The notes under the pieces were generated by a model that saw only the letters and a list, made by a program, of their open reading frames with translations, was not told the origin of the DNA and made no database searches. From Scilla litardierei (lineage: Eukaryota; Streptophyta; Magnoliopsida; Asparagales; Asparagaceae): a stretch of 64,000 nt of DNA. This document shows positions 21,246-32,606 of this stretch, in pieces (positions within the stretch are counted from its first letter, which is position 1; every line of letters starts with the position of its first letter). A program made the position numbers and the translations under genes. The DNA lies in NCBI GenBank assembly GCA_030789695.1, contig CM061132.1, positions 152,838,597 through 152,902,596 on the forward strand, in the 5' to 3' direction.

Positions 21246-21659
21246 TTGCAGCTTTGTGATATAGGCTGTTTCGGAATGATGCCGGAGACGGGACAGGTAG
21301 CGCACAGCCATGGTGTATGTTAGGATTGATAGTGACTATTCAGGGGGTTCAGATCGTTGCAGACTTCCTTACTCTGGAGTTGGAAAGTACGGACATCATC
21401 TTGAGCATAAAGTGATTGCAGACCATGAGAGATACAAAGACAAATTGGAAACTTCTCAGGCTGAAGTAACAGGAGAGAGGAAGGACAATAGTGTTACATG
21501 GGGACCCCAGTTTGTGTCGTTCTATGGTTTTCTACAAAACCATAGCCAGAGCTTTCCAGATGTCGATATGAGTGTTCTTGGTAGAGTTCTAGGGGTTATA
21601 AGTTGAGGAGGAGGATGGGCTACAGGAACATGGGATTCCACCAGAGATAGAGCAGCTGC

Positions 21660-22330
21660 TGAGCTAGTATGAGGGGGTGTTACAGACCACGTACGGTGTC
21701 CCTCTACCACAGGACCATGAGCACGACATTGTTCTACGGGAGTGGGTGTCCCCTTTTAGCATGTGCCCCTATCGGTATCCTCAGGTGTGCAGAAGAATGA
21801 GATTGAGAGGATGATAGGAGAGATGTTACAGGTGGGTGTGATCCAGCCAAGTGTGAGCCCATTTTCTAGCCTAGTCCTACTAGTAAAGAAGGAGGACGGC
21901 AGTTGGCGTTTCTGTATAAACTATCGGGCACAAAACAAGGAGATTGTACCTGACAAGTTTTTGATCCCGGTGATTGTCGAGCTGCTTGACGAGCTACTTG
22001 GGACGGCAGTGTTCTCGAAGATAGATCTGAAGTCGGTGTACCATCAGATCGGGATGAGGGCGGCAGATGTTCCGAAGACGGTGTTCAGGACGCATGAGGG
22101 GCAATATGAGTTCCTCGTCATGCCCTTTGGCTTGACGAATGCCCCAGCGACGTTTCAGGCCCTGATGAACAAGATCTTTCGACCCTACTTGTAGAGGCTT
22201 GTGCTAGTATTATTTGATGATATATTGGTTTATAGCCACAGCTTAGAGGAGCATGTAGGACACTTGCAGACGGTATTGCAGGAGCTACAGGAGCATCAGT
22301 TATTCGCCAACATGAAGATGTGTCTCTTTG
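21660..22330 (+). pseudogene. Reverse transcriptase domain
   Basis: Open from 21763 to 22194 with [42 protein letters not shown] and [16 protein letters not shown]. After TAG at 22192 the same frame gives LVLVLFDDILVYSHS, so the catalytic DD survives at about 22211-22228. A further TAG at 22333 and a frameshift near 22350 follow. Inactive as it stands. Confidence 0.85.
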
Positions 22331-22349
22331 GGTAGCCTCATGTGGATTA

Positions 22350-22985
22350 TTTGGGACACATGTGTCTGCAAAGGGAGTGGCGACAAATAGGACGAAGATC
22401 TCTGCTATGTTGGACTGGCCACGTCCTACGACACCGCGAGCCCTGCGAGGTTTCTTGGGCCTGACGGGGAACTACATGAAGTTTGTCCAGTGGTATAGCA
22501 CAATAGCATGGCCCATAACGGAGCAGCTAAAGGACAGATTCCAGTGGGGAGATGAGGCGACCAGTGCATTTGAGGCCCTGAAGCAGGCGATGACAACGAT
22601 GCATGTGTTTACTTTACCAGATTTCAGCAGACCTTTTGTAGTGGAGGCGGACGTGTCAGAATATGGTTTGGGGACAGTGCTGATGCAGGATCAGTGTCCA
22701 GTAACCTATTTCAGTCAGGTTCTGTCAGCTCGAGCGCGGCTGAAGTCGATATATGAGAGTGAGTTGATGGCAATAGTGCTCTCCATATAGAAGTGGCGGC
22801 CATATTTACTCGAGAGGAGGTTTATTGTACGAACCGACCAGTGGATCTTGAAGTATTTTTTGGAGTAGTGCATGGTCACAGAGGAGCACCAGAAGTGGCT
22901 CTCCAATCGGGTAGATTACACATTCGAGATTCAGTATAGGCCAGGCTTGGAGAACAAGGCGGCTGACGCTTTATCACGCAGAGAG
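22350..22985 (+). pseudogene. RNase H domain
   Basis: Begins with the RT connection (MLDWPRPTTPRALRGFLGLT), then FVVEADVSEYGLGTVLMQ with the first acidic residue present, YESELMAIVLSI, TAG at 22788, KWRPYLLERRFIVRTD, TAG at 22866, and ends EIQYRPGLENKAADALSR, the typical RNase H end. Confidence 0.85.
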
Positions 22986-23189
22986 GAGACGGCAGAGGTG
23001 GCAGCTATTTCAGTGCCAGTTCTACTGGACTGGGAGCCCCTAGGGAAAGAGCTCGAGACCGATGAGAGTCTGACACAAAAACGGGAGGCGCTGCAGCAAG
23101 AGTCTACTGATCATCCTTGTTGCACACTGAGTGGGCAGAGACTGATGTACCCTGGATGGTGGTACTACCGCAAACTTCTTCGCATATTC

Positions 23190-24050
23190 CATTGATTTTT
23201 CAGGAGTTCCATGACAGTTTGGTGGGAGGACATTTGAGTTTAGCATACCTACAAAAGGATGGCTAGGGAGCTATATTGGCCAGGAATGAAGAGGGACATC
23301 GCCAAGATGGTGGCGGAATGTGACGTCTGCCAGCGTCACAAATATTTAGTCATGACCCCGCAGGGTTACTTCAACCACTAGCTCTGCCAAAGAGAGTCTA
23401 GGATATCAGCATGGATTTCATCGACTAACTACCATGGTCTGAGGGCTTTACTGACATATTGGTTGTGGTGGACCACCTCAGCAAGTATGGCCATTTCATC
23501 CCCTTATGACATCCATATACAACGATGACGGTGGCTGCAACATTCATGAAGGGGGGTCGTTCGCCTACATGGTTTCCCTGCCTCGATTGTCTTTGACCTG
23601 GATAAAGTCTTCATGAGCAATTTTTGGAAGGAATAGTTCGAGATGTAGGGGACCAAACTTAAAAGGAGTACGGCATACCACCCGCAGACTGACGGCCAGA
23701 CAGAAGTGGTGAATAGGAGCATGGAGACATACATGTGGTGTTTTACCTCAGAGTTGCCGAAGCAATGGGCCAAGTGGTTGGCGTGGGCTGAATACTGGTA
23801 CAACACTTCCTACCACTCGGCGGCGCAGTGCACACCTTTTTGCATCCTCTACGGACGGGATCCCCACATTTGATCCACTACAGACACAGCTCGACCACGG
23901 TGTCTCGGGTGGAGTACTTAGATGAGCGAGACAAAATGCTAGAGGAGTTGAAGAGGCACTTGCTACGTGCGCAGCAAATCATGAAGGTCAGGGTGGATGA
24001 GCACAGAAGGGATGTACAGTTCGAGATGGGGGCAGGGTTTATCTTAAGAT
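23190..24050 (+). pseudogene. Integrase core
   Basis: In pieces: YWPGMKRDIAKMVAECDVCQ is the zinc-binding half (C-x2-C). The first catalytic block (about 23400-23510) is shifted between frames. VFMSNFWKE, then TAG at 23634 and 23646, precede [19 protein letters not shown] with the catalytic Glu. A frameshift near 23870 leads to the C-terminal part with EYLDERDKMLEELKRHL. Confidence 0.8.
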
Positions 24051-24450
24051 GAGGCCATATAGACAGAAGACTTTGGCGTACCGGAGCAATAAGAAGCTGG
24101 CAACTCGCTATTATGGGCCATTCGAGATTGTATCCAAGATTGGGAAGGTGGCATACCAATCAACGTCATCGACCATCCATCCAGTGTTTCATGTGTCACA
24201 GTTGCGGTGCGCCATTGGTGACTATACTATCTCACCTATATTTCCACCCACCTTGACCGACGATATAGAGGTATTGCTGGAGCCCCAAGATGTCAAAGGG
24301 GTTCGTCAAAGTGCAGCATGTACTCAATATGTGCTTATCAAATGGTGAGGACTACCAGACTACGACTCTACATGGGAGTCTCGCGAGGTGATCGGGTAGC
24401 AGGTTTCAAGCTTCCACCTTGAGGACAAGGTGACTCTCTTGGGGAAGTAA
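24049..24450 (+). pseudogene. Integrase C-terminus with chromodomain
   Basis: KVAYQSTSSTIHPVFHVSQL is the conserved integrase tail of chromoviruses. The chromodomain follows with YVLIKW, TGA at 24346, GLPDYDSTWES, and TAG at 24397. The final FHLEDKVTLLGK runs directly into the PPT. Chromodomains of this kind are thought to steer integration to particular chromatin marks. Confidence 0.85.
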
Positions 24451-24820
24451 TGATGTGATCATCACCTATAGGAGGAGGCGTGGACGTGCAGCAAATTCAG
24501 GAGCTATTTCGTAAATTCTGAACTTTGGGGGTGTTTTTTGTAAAAAAAGACTAAATCTGGAATTTTGGGGGTAAATTACCCTAGGGCCGTCTATTGTGGG
24601 ATTATGCTTGATTACTTTGTGAAACCATTGCTCAAGGTGTCCACGAACACTAGCCGGTAATCTTAGACTTTCATCTCGAATAGTTAGAGAAAGGCCTCTT
24701 CTCGAATTGGGGCGACTTATCTTTTATTTCCAGATTTTATTCCAATAAAAATACCTCCTTTTCCTTGTTCTTCCCATAAAAATCCCACTTTTATTTCTAC
24801 AAAAGCCCTAGTTTGTATCA
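24451..24820 (+). repeat. 3' LTR of chromovirus
   Basis: 370 bp, preceded by the PPT and followed by target duplication taaac. Confidence 0.92.
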
Positions 24821-24825
24821 TAAAC

Positions 24826-25597
24826 ATGTACATGGCATAGAATATAAGGTATGAAAGGCACATACCAAACATTAGTCCAGATATTTGGGTGCATTTTACA
24901 CAGTCCAGTGTCTGCCACATAGCCATGGCAAAACAAACATGTACTAAGATGCCCTTCCCCATGTCAACGAGTCACAATTACCCTATTTACATATGAATTC
25001 AGGTTGGTGCATTATTAAACTGCACAATGCACAAAAATATATAATACTGAAACGTTCTAATTTCAAATCCCTCTTCCAGGCATCCCCAGTCTCTTTCAGC
25101 TATTCACATTATTATCTGATATTTCGCATTTCCTGCTATAGATTTTGTGATGATGTAGTTCTCAGACTATAGATATGTTTCCAGTAGATGATTTGTATTC
25201 CAAACTGCAAGTGTAATTTTACTCTTTAATTCAAGTTTTTTAATCACAACTATATCTATTTAGAAAAACAGAACAAAATGTAATTTCCAAAAATATAGGA
25301 GCTGGGCTAACCATTTGATATTTATCAGCTAACTGAAATAGACCGTTCTTTAAAGTTGAAATAAATGATTATGTTTAAAAAACAGATATAACTGCATTCA
25401 TTGAATAAATTGATTTATAATTAGAGCTATAAACACATGCAAAATAAATGGCATGTACATATACAGAGAATCAAAGTTTTAAGACAATTATCTAAAATAC
25501 CGGGTAAACAAAGTTTTATGAACTTAAAGTATGCTCAGGACCTGTAAGCTAAAATAGTTACAATTTAAAACAATTACAGTTTCTTAAAGAAAACTAC
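24826..25597. other. Intron 3 sequence
   Basis: AT-rich host intron between the chromovirus and exon 3. No feature seen. Confidence 0.6.
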
Positions 25598-25996
25598 CTT
25601 ATTCCTGTCTCCCATCTCTTTAAGCTCTTCCTCAATTAGCTCATCAATGGATTTCTTTTTTGCATTACCAGAGTCGATAGTGTCATTTTTTGCATCTGCT
25701 TCCACACATTGCTTCTTAGCTGGATTATCCTCACTTTCTTCTTCTGCTTCTCCAAATAGCTTATTTGCTGACTTATTCTCGCTTTCGTGTCCTGTTTCTT
25801 CAGATTGCTTATCTACTGGCGTATTCTCATTTTCTTTTTCATGCTTATGAGCTACAGGCTCCTCTGTAGGAGACAACTCGTCTTCATCGCCAGATGATTC
25901 AGAATCCTTAAACTTAGTTATTTTATTTATAGGTTTAACAGGAATAGCTATGTGTGTTGGGCCAGAATCCTTGCCATCAACAAGCTCTTCATAAAA
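25598..25996 (-). CDS. THUMPD1: THUMPD1-like exon 3
   Basis: 133 codons between acceptor GATGTGCAG and donor GTAGTT, starting FYEELVDGKDSGPTH and ending ELKEMGDRNK. The middle is a long acidic low-complexity stretch rich in Glu, Ser and Lys (about 90 residues), as in other plant members where it is poorly conserved. The end, IDELIEEELKEMGDRNK, is conserved and leads into the LDSGCNG block of exon 4. The frame remains open on both sides through intron sequence, so splice sites were chosen by homology and phase. Confidence 0.9.
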
Positions 25997-26365
25997 CTGC
26001 ACATCATACAAAAGAGGGTAAGCATTGGTCAATGAACCAGTCAGGTAATTAGAACCAATGCAAAAGAGCAAATACAATCACATGGAAGCAATGGTGCAAC
26101 TGACACCAAAGTTGCAATCAATATAAACATCAACGTGGGCCCTATGCAGAAATGACAGGCGTAGCTAATTTGTAACGGAACTCCCGACACATGCCCTATC
26201 ATGAGCCCCATTAAAATCTAGCCATCAATTTATGGACTGGATGAAAAAAAAAATTGCGTTTTTTCACATACACATGCCGCATACATTGTTTTTGCATGAT
26301 AAACCGATGTGCATAAAAAATAACCAATTATTTTACATTAATAAACAAACTTTAAATAAAAGATA
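25997..26365. other. Intron 2, proximal part
   Basis: AT-rich; nothing recognised. Confidence 0.4.
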
Positions 26366-27952
26366 AATAACACAAAACACCCCGTGTAGTTTTCATGGAT
26401 TGCATACTAACACCTCATGTAGTTAGAAACCATACGCTAACACCTCCAGCCTTGTAACAGAATTGTGTTTTCTGTTAAGGGACGATCGCGTGATAGTCAC
26501 ATGCCCTTAATCACATCTCTAATCCTATTGTCTTTCTTTTTCTCCCATCGTCAAAATTCATCAAAAGCGTTATCAAAACTAGAACTCTAACCATTCATCA
26601 CCACCACCCTATCTCCTTATCCTCTTCATCCCCCAATTCTAATTTAAAATTTTATGCCCCATATTAAGCCCTAATATATTCCCTATCATCACTAAATTCT
26701 TTAACTTCATCATAATGAATTACAATAACCACTTTTCTTCTCATTCGTTATTTCTATCACCACCAAACGTGAATTCAAAGGGGGGCCATGTGGGCATGAA
26801 TCCCTTTAAAAATTTGAATATTTTATATAGTATGTTATAGTTTCTATAATAAATATTCATCAAAATTGGTGAAAAATACTTTAAAACTCAGGAGATTTGA
26901 CATGTGCACTTCTAAAATTTGTACCATCCTAAAATTTAGCCTCAATATTGCTAAAATAAGTCAACTAAAGAAACTTACTAAAAATAGCCTATTAAACAAC
27001 AAAAACTATAAACACCCAAAATATAGTGTGACCCATACATATTTCCTAAGAACAAAGGTGAATTACCCAAATTTTTAATAGCTAATTGATTTTTGTCATC
27101 TTATGGCACCGCTTGATTTAATAGTCTTTATTCCATCTTTAAGTACGATTAATGGCGCTACTAAAATAATCATTTTTTCTTTAAAAAATTCTTCTAAAAA
27201 TTTTTAAGATTTAATTTCATGTCTATAGCCTTTAAAAGAATTCAACTACATTTTGTCAAAGAATCCACCAAAGATGAGCATGAGGTATTAAATTAACTAT
27301 TATAATCATATATTTTTTCTTTTTAATCCTAATTTTTGTTATAAAATATGTTTTTGTTAAAACCTTCATATTTGAATTTAGTTTGAAATATTTAGAAATC
27401 AAATATTTTAAACTTATGTTAGTTATAGTACCTTGCCTAATTATTAACCAAATATTTAGATACTATATATTATATTTAATTTGTTAGAACAATATGTGTT
27501 TGCTTGAAATATTTTATTGTACCTTGACTAATTATTAACCAAATATTTAAATACTATATATTATATTTAATTTGTTAGAACAATATGTGTTTTAAATATT
27601 TTATATAGTATAAAATTTTGAGAGAATGCTAATTCATATGATGCTCACCCTGTCAAAAGTAGCTATCCCCAAACCTGATCACTGCCATCTATTCCATCAC
27701 TAAGTCCACCATCCGTAGCCCTAACCCTAACCCGAATATTAACTACCAACTTAACCCTAAATTTTTAAGGAAAAAAACTTGTATGAATAATTAATCAAAT
27801 TAATGTTAATTTGGAATGTTAATGAATATGCAAACCACTCTTAACAGAAAACTAAACCCCGTAAGCAGCCAAATAAGGTTAGTGTAGGATTTTAACCTGC
27901 ATGGTGTATTAATGTATACTTCATAAAATTACTGCGATGTTTTGTAAAATTT
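26366..27952. mobile_element. Possible MULE-like element with long inverted termini
   Basis: The left end (about 26366-26485: CACAAAACACCCCGTGTAG, then CATACTAACACCTCATG and TTTTCTGTTAAGG) resembles the reverse complement of the right end (about 27838-27952: TACAAAACATCGCAGTAAT, then ATACATTAATACACCATG and TTTTCTGTTAA). The inverted termini are about 115 bp, imperfect (roughly 65-70 percent by eye). No transposase was seen. Long termini fit Mutator-like elements, but no clear 9-bp target duplication was found, so class and exact ends are tentative. Confidence 0.45.
27428..27605. repeat. Tandem duplication, 91-bp unit
   Basis: The unit GTACCTTGCCTAATTATTAA with following AATATGTGTTT starts at 27428 and again at 27519. 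The copies differ by a few substitutions. It is very AT-rich. Confidence 0.85.
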
Positions 27953-30895
27953 GCCCAAAATGCTGGTCATAAATTCTATTTTTGAATGTAATAGAATCAA
28001 GTTGTTTTGCCTACCTTCAGTACATTCACTGAGTACTTCGTTTTTGTGGAAAAAAAAATAATGATCAGTATCCGCACACAAATCAAACCTCCAAATACAT
28101 TTTTATATACAATGTATGTTAATTTAATCAAATAAAACTCTTAGGTTTAAATTTTAACTACAGTATTTAAAATATTTTAAGTATATAATGAAAATATAAT
28201 TGGTCTATCTAATTTTACTAAAAATATAGGTAAAAATTGCATAATCGCATTCTGTTCCATTGCTACCGTGTTACTAAATACGCTTGATTTTTGATATTAG
28301 CAACGATACTCTCTGAGTTAACGGTATGGGTTAAGTTTAATTAATTGTTAATTTTTAGATCCTTTTTACCCATTCTCTTCTGCTTCATCTCTTTTATTAT
28401 TGCACCTCTTCGGCGACAATAAATTTTTCAAAATTAAAAAAACTTGCATTGAGTTGAAAAGATATGAGATGATAAGCCTATCTGACATTATTCATGATAT
28501 TAACCCACAAAGTTTAAATAGAAAGAAATATCAAAGACAAGCAGAAGTGTACCATTTGCAGAGAATCTTAGCTTTTGACTATTGTAACTTTGTCAAAGAT
28601 GATCTCCCTCACAATGAAAAGTAACATCACGAAGAACGGAGCGTTGCTATAATGCCAATAACGTATTGTTTCTATATTGGCTTTAAATCTTTTAGGTGGC
28701 TAAATTATCTATCAACAGGTATTTCTTGGAGTGTTTTAGGATAGAGATGAGACCTCTTTATTTAAACTATATTTCTCAAAGTTTTACTTCTTAAAAGATT
28801 CTACATAAATTGTATGATGAGATCCAAATACCCACAAGAGTGCCTTAGTATCCTTGTAATGTCAGTATTGTACTTGAACTTAATTACGGAACTATACATT
28901 AATTACGGGTAAAGCCATCTAATTAGACTCTAAACCTGAATCCTTATAGGATTCAATTTGTTACATAAACTGCTTATAATTGGGATGGTTCTGGTTCGGG
29001 TTGAATCCTTACAAACAGGTTTCGATCCGATCCGAAACTCATTATGTCTAACATACTCACACTCGACCAAAGTGGAACATTACACACAAAGAACTTATCT
29101 CTATCATATGCATCATATGTTGTATGACCATCGAGATCACCTTGTTAAGTTATATTGAACTACGACTTCATGAAAGAAGAAAGAACGCATCCAACATAAA
29201 AGGAGACCGTTCTCGATAAACATGTGGAGAAACATATCGTGTGTATCCTAGATCTAACTAGTCATATCTAGTCATTGTATCGTCCAATCTCTTCACAAAT
29301 CGGTCTATTGATCATGATGTATATTTGACAACCTGGTCAAGCTTAAAACAAATGTGCACCAAGTGCCGGTTAATTAAGAAAAAATTTATGTCATGGTAAA
29401 TAAACAATTTTCTGTATTGACAACAAATGTTATTTTTTTCGTAGATTAGAAAGTACTAATGTCATATCAAATATGGTTATAGGAGAACATTTAGATGTTC
29501 TATGAGAATATTAAGATCTCACTGTATTCTAGTTGACATGGTCGAAACGAAAACACAAAGTATAAATGTTGTCAATTTGTATACTATAAAAATAAAATCA
29601 ACCTAACGTTTGCAAAAAAAACTAGCAATAAATTGTGCACATAGTGCACGGGCAACCCAAAAACCCCGAACCACAACGTCGCGTGGGACACATGCCAGGT
29701 GAAAAAGAGATGTAAGAGTGGGTGTGTGTATTGTCTTGAGGTTATTTGGGGTTTTTTGATTGGATGGGTTTGGGTTTGGGTTTGGGTTTTTTGGGTGTTT
29801 TTTGGGTGTTTTTTGGGTTTGACGTTTTTTGATTGGTGTGAAAGTAGGTTTCTTTTTAGGTGGTTTTTGAGTTAGTGGGTTGATGTGGCATTGCCACATG
29901 GGACAAACCACATCTTCGTCCCTCATTTGTAATATAGATTTCAATGAGTAATTGTACTTGTTTAACACCATCAAAAAGAAAAGATACCTACCAGAATTTG
30001 ACTCAAGTCAAAAAAATTTATCAGATTTCATGTCGAACTTGGATGAACCTGATCTGATCCGAGTCAAGTACCAACCATTCACACCCCTTTATGCAAATTT
30101 ACAAAACCAACTGAAAAGATCAAACTTAAAGAGAATAATGTGCGGGCACGCACACATGTATCTACACACACATGCATATATACACATACGAGCGCACGTG
30201 TGATGGACACGTTTGCAACAGAGCATGTCCCTCACCTGAGGGGCATGTTCTACCTGTCCCAACCCGGAAGAAAGGAGGAGTTCGGCTAAAGACACCGGCA
30301 GCAACCACCAACGCCGGTAACCACACAATCCAGAGGATGAAACGATGCCGTACAGCTGGATTAACAAAAAACTCTGTACAGCAGGATAAACAAAAAATAC
30401 CAAAGACGAGCTCGTGTTATATTTACTTCCCAACCACAGACTGTTATTATAGTCATCATTGTTGCTGCATATTTTAGTAGTCTCCACCATGTGAATGCAA
30501 TTTTTAAGTAGAAGATATGATACTCATAAGCAACTGTGAAGGATTCACTTAAAAAGTCCAAACCAAGTAAACCCAATAAATTTGGATTGCATATAGTTTC
30601 ACCAAATTGGAAAAAATATATAGATAATTATAAGCAAGAACCTAATAAGATCAAAATCATATATGAGTAAACATCATCATAACAAAACTAAGAACCCCAA
30701 TTAAATACACAACAAAAGATGCCAATAAAACAACAGCTAAGAGCATGAAATCGGGTAAAAATCTGATTTTGAATCAAGCCCAATATCCAAAATCACAACA
30801 GATCCCACCAAATCAATCAAGCCCACAAAACAAAATCTTATTAAAATATTAGGAAATGCCAAAAAAAATAAAATATATAAATTAAAAACCCTCAC
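27953..30895. other. Intron 2, distal part
   Basis: AT-rich host intron. A low-complexity TTTGGG/TTTTTTGGG tract lies at about 29740-29860 and a (CA)n-like tract at about 30150-30195. Open frames here have no recognisable protein. Confidence 0.5.
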
Positions 30896-31012
30896 ATTTT
30901 CAAGTAAACTTATGGCTTCATTGGTGGCCTGCCGCTCTCTCCCACCATCACACGTGATGAAGAACCCTTGAACTCCAGGCCTCAACGGATACGACCCTTT
31001 CCTCACTGGCTT
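30896..31012 (-). CDS. THUMPD1: THUMPD1-like exon 2
   Basis: 39 codons between acceptor TTTTGTAG and donor GTGAGG: KPVRKGSYPLRP, then VQGFFITCDGGRERQATNEA and ISLLEN. This is the most conserved N-terminal block of the family. It joins both neighbours in phase 0. Confidence 0.93.
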
Positions 31013-31105
31013 CTACAAAATCAAAACAAACACAACAAAAATCAACAAAAAGATTCAATTTTTATCATAATTTTGCATGATAATCATAAAATGAAGTGAA
31101 CGAAC

Positions 31106-31180
31106 GCTATGCGTAAGATATTTCCTCTTCCTCGTCTTTCCGCCGTTGTTGCCGGCCGCGGCGTTGGAGTCGCCGGCCAT
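31106..31180 (-). CDS. THUMPD1: THUMPD1-like exon 1 with start codon
   Basis: 25 codons from ATG at 31180, MAGDSNAAAGNNGGKTRKRK then YLTHS, followed by donor GTTCGT. The Gly-rich then basic start and the R-K-YL-H ending are as in plant THUMPD1 proteins. The basic stretch could act as a nuclear or nucleolar signal (inference). The start is the first ATG with the right phase to join exon 2. Confidence 0.88.
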
Positions 31181-32026
31181 TGCGCCTTAGGTGTTTGAAA
31201 TAATTTCAAGCTGAAAGCAAACGATGAAGGAGACTGCGAAGAACCGGCAAAGAAACGAAACGAACTGCCCACTCAGTCTTACAAACAGTTTGGGCGTAAC
31301 CATGTAACCGGGCCACGGAAGATAGGCACATGTCATCAGGCCCGGCCCAAAACCTGGAACCCATTTCATTGGGACGTCAAGTGAAGGGAGTAAATATGCG
31401 CACAGACCTAATTGCTATACACAAAGACCACTCATTTACAAGTTTGTCATTAAAATTTACCGTGGTACCATGTAACTTTTTTCATATTTTACGCTCAATC
31501 TCTTCACCCTATGCCATCATCTTCCTTCTCTTCTTCTAGCCCCCGGTGTCAGCCAACGCTGCCGCGGAACCCAGCCCCCTAGCAGCCGCCGCCGCATCCT
31601 CTCCCTGCTCACGCGGCCAAATCTTCGGGGGCTCCAGCAACGGTGGCAGAACGGGGAGTAGAGATGAATGAAGAGTGGGAGGAGAGGGGGAGGGAGAGAA
31701 TGTGTGAGGGGGCAAAGTGAGTTGGCGGGTGCCGAGGGGTGCGACGACGTGCGCCAGAGGCTACGAGAAGAAAAGGATGATGATGGAGGAGGATAAAGAG
31801 GGTAAAAGATGAAAATAAAATTGGGATATTGAGTTGTGCGTGAAGTTAAAAATGATTTTTAATTCGTTCGAATGTGTGTGTAAATTGGGCTGTGTGACAA
31901 TTAGGTTAGGGGAAATGCTTTGCGCACCCTCCATTTTACTAATGCACCCATACCACTTATTTACAAGTTTGACATTCAATTTACTCATGCATACATAACC
32001 ACTTATTCCTCTTTTACCTTCGTCTG

Positions 32027-32053
32027 CCCCCCCCCCCCCCCCCCCCCCCCCCC
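32027..32053. repeat. Poly-C run
   Basis: 27 consecutive C. Length is likely to vary and to be error-prone in sequencing. Confidence 0.95.
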
Positions 32054-32089
32054 GGCCAAACCACTGACGACAAGCGGGTGAAGATTTAC

Positions 32090-32600
32090 TATGGTTTGAA
32101 ATGGGCGATGTGGAAGAGGGAGAGGCGGACTAGGGAGGTCGGATGGGTGGGAGGTGGGGCTGTGTAGCTGTAGGAGGGGCGACGGAGGGAGTGAGGCTTG
32201 GGAGGTCGGATGAGGGAGAGGTGGCTGGGTTGTCGGATGAAGGGATGACAGATGGGCTGGGTTGTCGGAGGGGACGACAGATCGGCTGGGTTGTCAGATA
32301 AGGGGGGGTGTGGCGCTGGGGGGTAGGCGGTGGGGACAGGGGTGGGGGCGATGTTGGGGGCGGTGAAAGAGGAAGATGTGAGCTGTGGATGTCGGTGGAC
32401 GGGGAGTTCGGTCTGGGTTGTCAGATGAGGTGGCGGTGAAGGGGGCTAGGCTTTGGGATGTCGGAGGAGGGAGATGGTGGCTAGGTTGTCAGATGGGGGC
32501 AGATGAGGGGCTGGGGAGGTCGGCTTAGAGGGCGACAAAGGGGGCAGGGCTGAGGAGCTCGGAGGAGGGAGAGTGTGTTGGGTTGTCAGATGAGGGGTCA
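32090..32600. repeat. G-rich minisatellite
   Basis: Degenerate tandem repeats of GGCTGGGTTGTCGGATGAGG and AGGGCGACGG-like units. Strongly G-skewed on the plus strand, with many GGG runs. No coding potential recognised. Confidence 0.8.
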
Positions 32601-32606
32601 GTGGAG

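Larger units (their letters stand above)
18916..24820 (+). mobile_element. Full-structure Ty3/gypsy chromovirus, degenerate
   Basis: LTRs at 18916-19291 and 24451-24820 (TGATG...TATC(C)A) have a perfect target duplication taaac (18911-18915 and 24821-24825). The Met PBS TGGTATCAGAGC starts at 19294 and a PPT (CTTGGGGAAGTAA) ends at 24450. The coding order is gag, protease, RT, RNase H, integrase, chromodomain, with the open frame running up to the 3' LTR as is usual for chromoviruses. At least twelve in-frame TAG codons and several frameshifts inactivate it. It sits in intron 3 of the THUMPD1-like gene, antisense to it, and makes up 5.9 of the 7.1 kb of that intron. Confidence 0.95.
7720..31180 (-). 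other. THUMPD1: THUMPD1/Tan1-like gene span (six exons in window)
   Basis: Six exons on the minus strand splice in frame into 331 codons: 75, 117, 399, 140, 121 and 141 bp. Introns are about 93, 4899, 7063, 122 and 10291 bp, plus a last one of more than 7.7 kb. All have GT-AG borders. In characterised eukaryotes this family binds tRNA through its THUMP domain and guides the Kre33/NAT10 acetyltransferase to make N4-acetylcytidine at position 12 of Leu and Ser tRNAs. The gene starts with a basic N-terminus, then a conserved block (SYPLRPGVQGFFITCDGG), an acidic variable segment and the THUMP domain. The final exon, expected to encode roughly 25 residues, was not found and probably lies left of the window. 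Confidence 0.85.
31181..32606. other. Upstream flank of THUMPD1-like gene
   Basis: Should contain the 5' UTR and promoter of the minus-strand gene, but I cannot place a TATA box with confidence. A roughly 30-bp direct repeat (ACT-ATTTACAAGTTTG-CATT) occurs at about 31431 and 31956, suggesting an old insertion. Confidence 0.5.

Noticed and set aside
25647..25850. Plus-strand ORF rich in Phe and Ser
   Set aside because: Exact antisense shadow of the acidic exon 3 of the THUMPD1-like gene.
27716..27740. CCCTAACCCTAACCC, telomere-like motif
   Set aside because: Too short and degenerate for an interstitial telomere; plant telomere units are TTTAGGG in long arrays.
29740..29860. TTTGGG-rich tract resembling telomeric repeats
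   Set aside because: The unit is TTTGGG or TTTTTTGGG without the TTTAGGG pattern, so simple low complexity is enough.
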